Below are positions 58,048-64,000 of a stretch of 64,000 nucleotides of DNA, one piece after another; the stretch's first letter is position 1, and every line of letters starts with the position of its first letter. The notes under the pieces are model-generated. The model searched no databases. It was not told where the DNA came from and saw nothing but the letters and a program-made list of their open reading frames with translations. Source of the DNA: Brevundimonas fluminis (GTDB taxonomy: Bacteria > Pseudomonadota > Alphaproteobacteria > Caulobacterales > Caulobacteraceae); contig NZ_RQWJ01000002.1 in assembly GCF_003934285.1 (NCBI RefSeq), forward strand, positions 124,001 through 188,000. The letters are read 5' to 3'. Made by a program: the position numbers and the translations under genes.

Positions 58048-58461
58048 TCAGGTGTGGATGGCGTCCACCTCGGCCAGCCGCCGGAGCAGTTCGATCGCCG
58101 TCGCCGGGTCGCGCGTCGCGGTTTCGACCGCGTCGCGCATCAGCGGTTCGGCCTCGGGCGTGACGCGGGGCACGGCCATGGACCAGTCGGAAAAGCCGCG
58201 TTCCGCGACCTGACGGCGCAGCACGACCTCGAGGTCGGCGTGACGGGGGTCGGCGCCCACCCGCCCCAGCAGACGCTCGATCGATTCCGGCCGCCCCTCG
58301 ACCGTCTGGAAGAAGCGGCCGTCGGCATAGACCAGGGCGCCGGTGATCCCGTCACGCCAGTTGTTGCGTTGGGACACCGCGAGGATCTCGGCGATGGTCA
58401 GGAGATGGTCCATCGGCGCGGTCGCGCGGCTGACGTAGGCGACCTGGCACAGTTCCGGCAT
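58048..58461 (-). CDS. BLUF-domain blue-light photoreceptor
   Basis: A short BLUF protein of 137 residues that binds FAD and senses blue light. The key residues are Y9 (CQVAYVSRA), N34 ([13 protein letters not shown]) and Q52 (RFFQTVEG). It has no output domain beyond a C-terminal helix pair, so it must signal through a partner. ATG at 58461; the upstream open frame is leader. Placed beside HPr without obvious functional link. Confidence 0.92.
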   Translation of the reverse strand: MPELCQVAYVSRATAPMDHLLTIAEILAVSQRNNWRDGITGALVYADGRFFQTVEGRPESIERLLGRVGADPRHADLEVVLRRQVAERGFSDWSMAVPRVTPEAEPLMRDAVETATRDPATAIELLRRLAEVDAIHT

Positions 58462-58546
58462 CTGGACGCTCCCTCTCCGCGACTCCAACGCACGGCCGGG
58501 CCTGGCGGCTCCCTCGCGACACGGGATCACTTCTCCGGAAGGCGCC

Positions 58547-58622
<76 letters not shown>

Positions 58623-58760
58623 GGTTTCCCGGTCCAGGCGAGGGCGCGACATAGGCGGGCGTCCGGGGGCGTGTCAACGGGACGCGCGGCGGAATCCTTT
58701 GGACGCGGCGGCCCGGGCGGGTAGAAGCGGCGGAAGGCATCACTCGGACGGGTTTCTCTC

Positions 58761-59084
58761 ATGGGCGGCGGCATCGCGGGTTTCATCTGCTTCCTGGTGG
58801 GCACGGCCTTCAGCTTCCTGTGGTGGGCGATCATCGGCACGGTCATCCTGAGCTGGCTGTTCGCCTTCGACGTGATCAATTACCGCAACCGGTTCGTGTC
58901 GCAGATCGCCGGCTTCCTCGACGCGGTGACGGCGCCCGTGCTGGCGCCGCTGCGGTCGATCATTCCGCCGATCGGCGGGTTCGACCTGTCCCCTCTGGTG
59001 GCGCTGGTCCTCATCTCCGGCATCCAACGGTACATCCTGCCGATGTCCTGCGCCGCCCTCCACGACCTGTTCGGCGGCTTCTGA
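58761..59084 (+). CDS. YggT family membrane protein
   Basis: A 107-residue protein with two hydrophobic segments (about 5-35 and 75-100) and the central YggT motif NYRNRFVSQIAGFLDAVTAP then LRSIIPPIGGFDLSPLVALV. YggT proteins are linked to cell division and osmotic tolerance in other bacteria; the function here is unproven. A single repeat, about half of the E. coli double-length form. Confidence 0.92.
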   Translation: MGGGIAGFICFLVGTAFSFLWWAIIGTVILSWLFAFDVINYRNRFVSQIAGFLDAVTAPVLAPLRSIIPPIGGFDLSPLVALVLISGIQRYILPMSCAALHDLFGGF

Positions 59085-59165
59085 GGCTTTCCCGCCCTTG
59101 CGCCCATGGCCCCGCCTTCTAAGGTGCGGCCGACGGGCGGGGCCGTCCGAGATCATCCGGAAGTC

Positions 59166-60044
59166 ATGAGTTCCATCCGCACAGTCTCCATCCTCGGCGC
59201 CGGCCAGATGGGCGCCGGCATCGCCCAGGCCGTGGCCGTGGGCGGCTATGAGGTGCGCCTCTACGACGTCGATCCCGCGCGGGTCGCCGCCGCGCGCGCC
59301 GAGATCGGCGCCAGCCTGGCGCGACAGGTCGAGCGCGGCGCGATCACCGCCGAGCAGGGCGGAGACGCCGGCGCGCGCATCACGGCGGCGGGCTCGCTGG
59401 CCGAGGTCGGCGCCGCCGATCTGGTGATCGAGGCGGCGGTCGAGGACGAGGCGGTCAAGAAGGCCGCCTTCGCGGAACTGACGCCGCATCTGGCCGCCGG
59501 AACCCTGCTGGCGTCGAACACCTCGTCGATCTCGATCACGCGGCTGGCCTCGTCGACCGACCGGCCCGAGCGCTTCATCGGCCTGCATTTCATGAAGCCG
59601 GCCCCGACCATGAAGCTGGTCGAGATCGTGCGCGGCATCGCCACCTCGGCGGCCACCTACGACGCGGCGGTGGCCTTCGCCGAGAGCCTGGGCAAGACGA
59701 CGACGAACGCCGAGGACTTCCCCGCCTTCATCGTCAACCGCATCCTGGCGCCGATGATCAACGAGGCGGTGTTCACCCTGTACGAGGGGGTGGGCGACGT
59801 GGCCTCGATCGACGCGGCGCTGAAGCTGGGGGCCAACCATCCGATGGGGCCGCTGGAGCTGGCGGACTTCATGGGGCTGGACGTCGTGCTGGCCATCATG
59901 AACGTGCTCTACGACGGTCTGGCCGACAGCAAGTACCGGCCCTGCCCCCTGCTGGTGAAGTACGTCGAGGCCGGATGGCTGGGCCGCAAGGCCGGGCGCG
60001 GCTTCTACGACTATTCCGGCGCGACCCCGGTCCCCACGCGATGA
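59166..60044 (+). CDS. 3-hydroxyacyl-CoA dehydrogenase (3-hydroxybutyryl-CoA type)
   Basis: NAD(P)-dependent dehydrogenase of 292 residues interconverting 3-hydroxybutyryl-CoA and acetoacetyl-CoA. The Rossmann motif is ILGAGQMGAGIAQA, and the catalytic histidine is in GLHFMKPAPTMKLVEI, with NTSSISIT. C-terminal helical domain ends KAGRGFYDYSG. ATG at 59166; the in-frame start at 59106 is leader. The stop overlaps the next membrane-protein gene as ATGA. Confidence 0.94.
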   Translation: MSSIRTVSILGAGQMGAGIAQAVAVGGYEVRLYDVDPARVAAARAEIGASLARQVERGAITAEQGGDAGARITAAGSLAEVGAADLVIEAAVEDEAVKKAAFAELTPHLAAGTLLASNTSSISITRLASSTDRPERFIGLHFMKPAPTMKLVEIVRGIATSAATYDAAVAFAESLGKTTTNAEDFPAFIVNRILAPMINEAVFTLYEGVGDVASIDAALKLGANHPMGPLELADFMGLDVVLAIMNVLYDGLADSKYRPCPLLVKYVEAGWLGRKAGRGFYDYSGATPVPTR

Positions 60045-60601
60045 AGGTCGATTTCGAGGACCCGAAGAGCCTGCCGGGCCGCGATCCCGTGGCGTGGAAG
60101 CGGTCGACGGCCGCCCTCGTGCTCGCCGCGGTCGCCGGGATCCTGTGGCCGCCGCTGTGGCTGACCCTGCTGATCTGGCGGCCGACGACCTGGTTCCGGG
60201 GCGTCGACACCGACTGGCGGCTGATCGTGCTGGCGGTGGGGGTGGTCGCCGTGCCGGCCCTGCTGTGGTGGCTGCGCAAGGAGCATGCGCGCACGGGGCG
60301 GCCGGGCACGCGGCTGGGGGTGGTGTGGCGCTTCATGTTCTACGGCGGCCTGCTGGCCGTGGCGCTGCAGGCCCTGCTGGCCCTGATCGTGTCGGTTTTA
60401 GGCTGGGTCACCTCGGCCGACGTCGGGCAGGCGGTCGGCTTCACCGAGACGGCGCTGCTGCTGTTCGGCGTGGGCGGGCTGCCGCTGGCGGCGGTGGTGG
60501 GCGTGTCCTACGCCCTGTGGGCCGGCCTGTGCGCCGCCTTCATCGCCGTGGAGCCCCGGCCGGAGGTCAAGGACCGGCTGGGCGTGCTGCAGCGCTATTG
60601 A
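60041..60601 (+). CDS. Multi-spanning membrane protein, unknown function
   Basis: A 186-residue protein with about four hydrophobic segments (around residues 25-45, 62-80, 100-125 and 140-165). The N-terminus is short and acidic (MKVDFEDPKSLPGRDP) and the C-terminus basic. No family recognised. It is coupled to the dehydrogenase gene by ATGA. Confidence 0.78.
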   Translation: MKVDFEDPKSLPGRDPVAWKRSTAALVLAAVAGILWPPLWLTLLIWRPTTWFRGVDTDWRLIVLAVGVVAVPALLWWLRKEHARTGRPGTRLGVVWRFMFYGGLLAVALQALLALIVSVLGWVTSADVGQAVGFTETALLLFGVGGLPLAAVVGVSYALWAGLCAAFIAVEPRPEVKDRLGVLQRY

Positions 60602-60619
60602 TCCCGTGAGGCAGGCCGG

Positions 60620-62026
60620 TCAGGCCTGCATGGTCCAGCCTTCGACGCCCATGGCGGCCTGACGAACGGCTTCCGAGCGCGTCGGGTGGGGGTGGCAGAT
60701 GCGGGCCAGATCCTCGGACGCGCCGCCGAAGGCCATCAGCACGCAGGCCTCGCCGATCAGTTCGCCGGCCTGCGGCCCGTAGATGTGCACGCCCAGAACG
60801 CGGTCGGTGGCCTTGTCGGCCAGCACCTTCACGAAGCCCTCGCCCTCGTGGTTGATCTTCGAGCGGCTGTTGGCGGTGAAGGGGAACTTGCCTTTGGAAT
60901 AGGCGACGCCCGCGGCCTTCAGCTGTTCCTCGGTCTTGCCGACCCAGGCCACTTCCGGCGTGGTGTAGATGACGCTCGGCACCAGATCGTAGTCGACGTG
61001 CCCGGCCTTGCCGGCGATCAGCTCGACGGCCGCGACGCCGTCCTCCTCGGCCTTGTGGGCCAGCATCGGGCCGTGGGTCACGTCGCCGATCACCCAGACG
61101 CCCTCGGCCACCTTGAAATGATCATGGGCGACGAAGCCGCGCGCGTCCGGCGCGGCGCCGACGGTCTCCAGCCCCACGCCCAAGGTGTAGGGACGGCGGC
61201 CGATGGCGACCAGCACGACGTCGGCCGTCAGCGTCTCGGCGTCGCCGCCCTTCGCCGGCTCGACGGTCAGGGCGACGCCGTTCGCGTCGGCGCGGGCGGA
61301 CGTGACCTTCTGGCCCATGCGGAACTTCATGCCCTGTTTGGTCAGGCCCCGCTGGAAGGCGGTGGCCACCTCGGCGTCCATGCCGGCGCCGATGGCGTCC
61401 AGATATTCGATCACGGTGACCTCGGCCCCGAGGCGGCGCCAAACGGAGCCGAGCTCCAGCCCGATGACGCCGGCGCCGATGACGACCATCGACTTCGGCA
61501 CCGCCGGAAGCGAAAGGGCGCCGGTGGAATCGATCACCTTGCCCTCGACGAACTCCACGCCCGGCAGCGGGGTGGGCTCCGACCCGGTGGCGATGATCAC
61601 GTTCTTCGTCGTGTAGGACGTGGCGGCGCCGTCCGGCCCTTCGACCACGACCCTGCCCGGGCCGTCGAGGCGGCCGCGCCCCTTCAGCCAGTCGACCTTG
61701 TTCTTCTTGAACAGGAACTCGATGCCCTTGGTCAGGGCCGTCACGCTGTCCTGCTTCTGGGCCATCATCTGGCCGAGGTTCAGCTTCGGCGCGACCTCGA
61801 TGCCCAGACCGGCGAAGTCCTTCGACGCCGCCTCGAACAGCTCGGACGCGTGCAGCAGGGCCTTGGACGGCATGCACCCGACGTTCAGACAGGTCCCGCC
61901 CAGGGTCTCGCGCATCTCGACGCAGGCGACCTTCAGCCCCAGCTGGCCCGCGCGGATGGCGGCGTTGTAGCCGCCGGGGCCGCCGCCGATGATGATGACG
62001 TCGTAGGCGGGGGTCTGGTCGGCCAT
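60620..62026 (-). CDS. lpdA: Dihydrolipoyl dehydrogenase (E3)
   Basis: FAD-dependent E3 of the 2-oxoacid dehydrogenase complexes; reoxidises dihydrolipoyl groups with NAD. It has 468 residues. The redox pair is C46 and C51 (GGTCLNVGCMPSK), the FAD site is IIIGGGPGGYNAA, and the catalytic His-Glu pair is in HPHPTRSEAV. The ATG at 62026 is chosen over the longer frame. No sucAB or pdh genes are in the window. Confidence 0.97.
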   Translation of the reverse strand: MADQTPAYDVIIIGGGPGGYNAAIRAGQLGLKVACVEMRETLGGTCLNVGCMPSKALLHASELFEAASKDFAGLGIEVAPKLNLGQMMAQKQDSVTALTKGIEFLFKKNKVDWLKGRGRLDGPGRVVVEGPDGAATSYTTKNVIIATGSEPTPLPGVEFVEGKVIDSTGALSLPAVPKSMVVIGAGVIGLELGSVWRRLGAEVTVIEYLDAIGAGMDAEVATAFQRGLTKQGMKFRMGQKVTSARADANGVALTVEPAKGGDAETLTADVVLVAIGRRPYTLGVGLETVGAAPDARGFVAHDHFKVAEGVWVIGDVTHGPMLAHKAEEDGVAAVELIAGKAGHVDYDLVPSVIYTTPEVAWVGKTEEQLKAAGVAYSKGKFPFTANSRSKINHEGEGFVKVLADKATDRVLGVHIYGPQAGELIGEACVLMAFGGASEDLARICHPHPTRSEAVRQAAMGVEGWTMQA

Positions 62027-62101
62027 GGGGTCCTCGGGCGTCGGGAGAGCGCGCGCCGGGAACCTAGCGATCACGGGCGCGGAATCAACCGCGCGGGCCG
62101 C

Positions 62102-62599
62102 TCAGATCGCCAGTTGGCCGGGCGTGCGGGCGCGACGGCGGCGGCGGGTGGCCGCGAAGATCAGAAGGCCCAGAACGATCAGCCCCCCCAGAACCAGCCA
62201 GACCGGATCCACGCCCAGCGAGGCGCCCAGATCGCCCGGAGCGGCGGCCGGCCCGCCCTCGCTCATCGACGGACCGGCCGAGCGGGTGGTCATCTCACCG
62301 CCGCCCCGACCCCGGTCGATGGCCAGACGCAGGGCCGCGTCGGCGAGGAAGCCGAGGAAATAGGCGACGGCGGCCCGGGGATTGCCGGCCCCCAGCATGC
62401 CGGCGGCGATCAGATAGAGCAGGACGGCGCCGATCCACAGCCCGGCCGTCAGGGTTCCGCCCGCGCCCACCTCGGCCCCCATTCGGGTGATCGCGGCGCC
62501 CGGGTCGGCGCCCTCCAGCAACGGAGAGACGAAGGGCCAGGCCAGCCAGCCCGCATAGGCCAGCACCGCCAGCAGCAGCACGACGCGCAGGATCTTCAT
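62102..62599 (-). CDS. Small membrane protein, unknown function
   Basis: A 165-residue protein with hydrophobic segments near the N-terminus (VVLLLAVLAYAGWLAWPFV), the middle (LTAGLWIGAVLLYLIAAGML) and the C-terminus (WLVLGGLIVLGLLIFAA), ending in a basic patch (RRRRRARTPG). Glycine-rich linkers separate them. No family recognised. ATG at 62599. 75 bases upstream of lpdA on the same strand. Confidence 0.78.
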   Translation of the reverse strand: MKILRVVLLLAVLAYAGWLAWPFVSPLLEGADPGAAITRMGAEVGAGGTLTAGLWIGAVLLYLIAAGMLGAGNPRAAVAYFLGFLADAALRLAIDRGRGGGEMTTRSAGPSMSEGGPAAAPGDLGASLGVDPVWLVLGGLIVLGLLIFAATRRRRRARTPGQLAI

Positions 62600-62659
62600 G
62601 ACCGGGCCTTTCCCATTTCGGGACGATCAAACCCCAAAACGCGGCGGACGGCGAGTCCG

Positions 62660-64000
62660 TCAGGCGGCGGCGGGCAGGTCGACGGTCACGGTCGCGCCGG
62701 CGCCGGGCGTCGAGTCGACCGACAGGGCGCCGCCGGACTGACGGGCGAAGGCGTGGGCCTGGGAGAGGCCCAACCCGGCCGCTCCTTCCTTCGTCGTGAA
62801 GAAGGGTTCGACGGCGCGACGGGCGACGTCGGCGTCCATGCCCGGACCGTCGTCGCGAACGGTCAGGCGCAGGGTGGCGTCGTCGGGATGCGACAGACGC
62901 ACGGCGACCGAGCCCCGCCCCCCCGTCGCCTGCGCGGCGTTGGTGACAAGGGCGGCCAGCGCGCCTTCCAGCGCCACGGGATCGACGCGGGCGACCATGG
63001 GGTCGGCCGGGACCTCGATCATCAGGTCGACCGTCGGCCCCGCGACCAACCTCAGCTTGCCCTCCATGCCCCGAACGACGGCGCCCAGATCGATCATCTG
63101 CACCGGCGCCGCGGCGTCGCCCTCGGCGAAGGCCGCCAGACGGCGCGTCAGCGTCTCGCCCCTCTGGCCGGCGGCAAGGGCGGCGCGACCGAGCCGGCGC
63201 ACGCGGTCGGCGTCGTCGGCCTGGCTGACCATTATGTCCAGCGCGCTGGTCATGACGCCCAGCAGGGCGTGGAAGTCCTGGCTGACGCCGCCGGTCAGGC
63301 GACCGACGCCCTCCAGCCGGCGCGCGGCTTCCAGCTCCGCGCGCGCCTCGGCGCGGGCGCGTTCGGCCTCGGCTTCGGCGGCTTCGGCGCGGGCGCGCAG
63401 GGCGTCCAGCTCGGGCCGCAGGTCCTCGACGGGGCCGATCCCGGCGGCGGCTTCGGACGCCGGTTCAGGGTCCGGCCCCGCCCGTTCCCCGGCCGCCAGC
63501 AGCGCCTCGACCGCGCCCTCGTCGGACAGGAGCGGCAGCAGGCGCCAGCGCGTCCCCGCGGCGCGGCCGCCGCGCACCTCGAGCGGCTCCGCCTCTCCGA
63601 CGGGCGCGGTCAGGGCGGCGCGCAGCGACTGGCGCGCCTCCACCCGCTCGTCCTCGGCCGCGAACAGGTCGGCGAAGTCTCCGCCCAGGATCAGGTCGTC
63701 GCGGCCGCTGAGGACGCGGGCCACGGGGTTGGCTTCCCGGACACGACCCTCGGGATCGAGGATCACGAGGGCGCTGGAGGCGGATTCGAACACGCGGCGG
63801 ACCAGTCCGTCCGAGGCCGGGGGCTCCGGCACGACGGGCCTCTCGGGTTCGGGCGCCGGCTGGGTGAGGCCGTCGGTCTCGACGATGGCGGCGGTGGAGC
63901 CGATGATCTCGCCGGTCGCCGTCTCGATCGGCATGGCGGTGACCGAGACGAGCATCTTGCGGCGGGTCGCGGGGTTGGCCAGCAGGTGCTGGAATCCTTT
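62660..64000 (-). CDS. PAS-domain histidine kinase, 5' end outside window, H-box histidine replaced
   Basis: The frame is open through base 64000, so the protein extends beyond the window. Visible parts: the end of a PAS domain (MLVSVTAMPIETATGEIIGS), a second PAS (VFESASSALVILDPEGRVRE), a coiled-coil (about residues 180-215 from the first visible methionine), then the dimerisation H-box GGVSQDFHALLGVM, where the usual H of HDFNN is Q (codon 63278-63280), and the catalytic domain with NAAQATGG, RDDGPGMD and GLGLSQAHAFARQ. Activity as an autokinase is doubtful. Confidence 0.82.
   Translation of the reverse strand, partial: KGFQHLLANPATRRKMLVSVTAMPIETATGEIIGSTAAIVETDGLTQPAPEPERPVVPEPPASDGLVRRVFESASSALVILDPEGRVREANPVARVLSGRDDLILGGDFADLFAAEDERVEARQSLRAALTAPVGEAEPLEVRGGRAAGTRWRLLPLLSDEGAVEALLAAGERAGPDPEPASEAAAGIGPVEDLRPELDALRARAEAAEAEAERARAEARAELEAARRLEGVGRLTGGVSQDFHALLGVMTSALDIMVSQADDADRVRRLGRAALAAGQRGETLTRRLAAFAEGDAAAPVQMIDLGAVVRGMEGKLRLVAGPTVDLMIEVPADPMVARVDPVALEGALAALVTNAAQATGGRGSVAVRLSHPDDATLRLTVRDDGPGMDADVARRAVEPFFTTKEGAAGLGLSQAHAFARQSGGALSVDSTPGAGATVTVDLPAAA

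Overview
The window is a very G+C-rich, densely packed chromosomal segment from an alphaproteobacterium, most likely Caulobacteraceae (Brevundimonas or a close relative). This rests on gene orders and families, not on a database search: phoH-ybeY-lnt followed by an XRE regulator, chvI-chvG-hprK-EIIA-HPr, lysC-ptsP, prfA/prmC with a DUF4167 gene, rodZ-ispG, an orphan GTA-type terminase, and many GTG/TTG starts. I annotate 61 protein genes (one cut at each window edge) and one tRNA-Ala(CGC). No gene-free stretch exceeds 300 bases; the longest is the 289 bases between the divergent secA and prsA-type genes. Eleven same-strand junctions overlap as ATGA, GTGA or TTGA, so translational coupling is common.

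Layout. 1-3.4 kb: RNA/ribosome and lipoprotein maturation genes (phoH, ybeY, lnt) and an XRE regulator. 3.4-9.9 kb: a small lipoprotein with a toxin-like fold, coaBC-dut, mmsA and a PLP enzyme. 10-20 kb: secA, a parvulin lipoprotein, argJ-mutT, an orphan Flp pilin, and a methyltransferase divergent from comF-grxC-nit-DUF1178-AraC. 20.2-34 kb: ubiG, lysC-ptsP, rodZ-ispG-gst, a TauE exporter, prfA, an MFS pump, YihY and prmC. 34-41.7 kb: DUF4167, lipoproteins, ahcY with a palindromic operator candidate, a retropepsin-like protein, an ABC ATPase, a zinc-finger protein and glyoxalase. 41.7-44.6 kb: polA.

44.6-48.8 kb is an accessory insertion. It is one gene of clearly lower G+C coding a 1327-residue protein with an N-terminal DUF4365 nuclease-like domain, a long TPR solenoid, a GreAB-C-like barrel and a C-terminal PIN-like nuclease. 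This is the best candidate in the window for a little-described biological-conflict (defence) system. Next to it (48.9-51 kb) is an orphan terminase large subunit with a duplicated HTH-like N-terminus and two palindromic repeats embedded in frame.

51-58 kb: a flavoprotein, a zf-TFIIB protein, a conserved unknown protein, then the ChvI-ChvG envelope-stress two-component system followed by HPr kinase, EIIA and HPr. With ptsP at 23-25 kb these form a nitrogen-type phosphotransferase chain. 58-64 kb: a BLUF photoreceptor, tRNA-Ala, YggT, hydroxyacyl-CoA dehydrogenase, lipoamide dehydrogenase, small membrane proteins and a PAS histidine kinase whose phospho-acceptor histidine appears to be replaced by glutamine.
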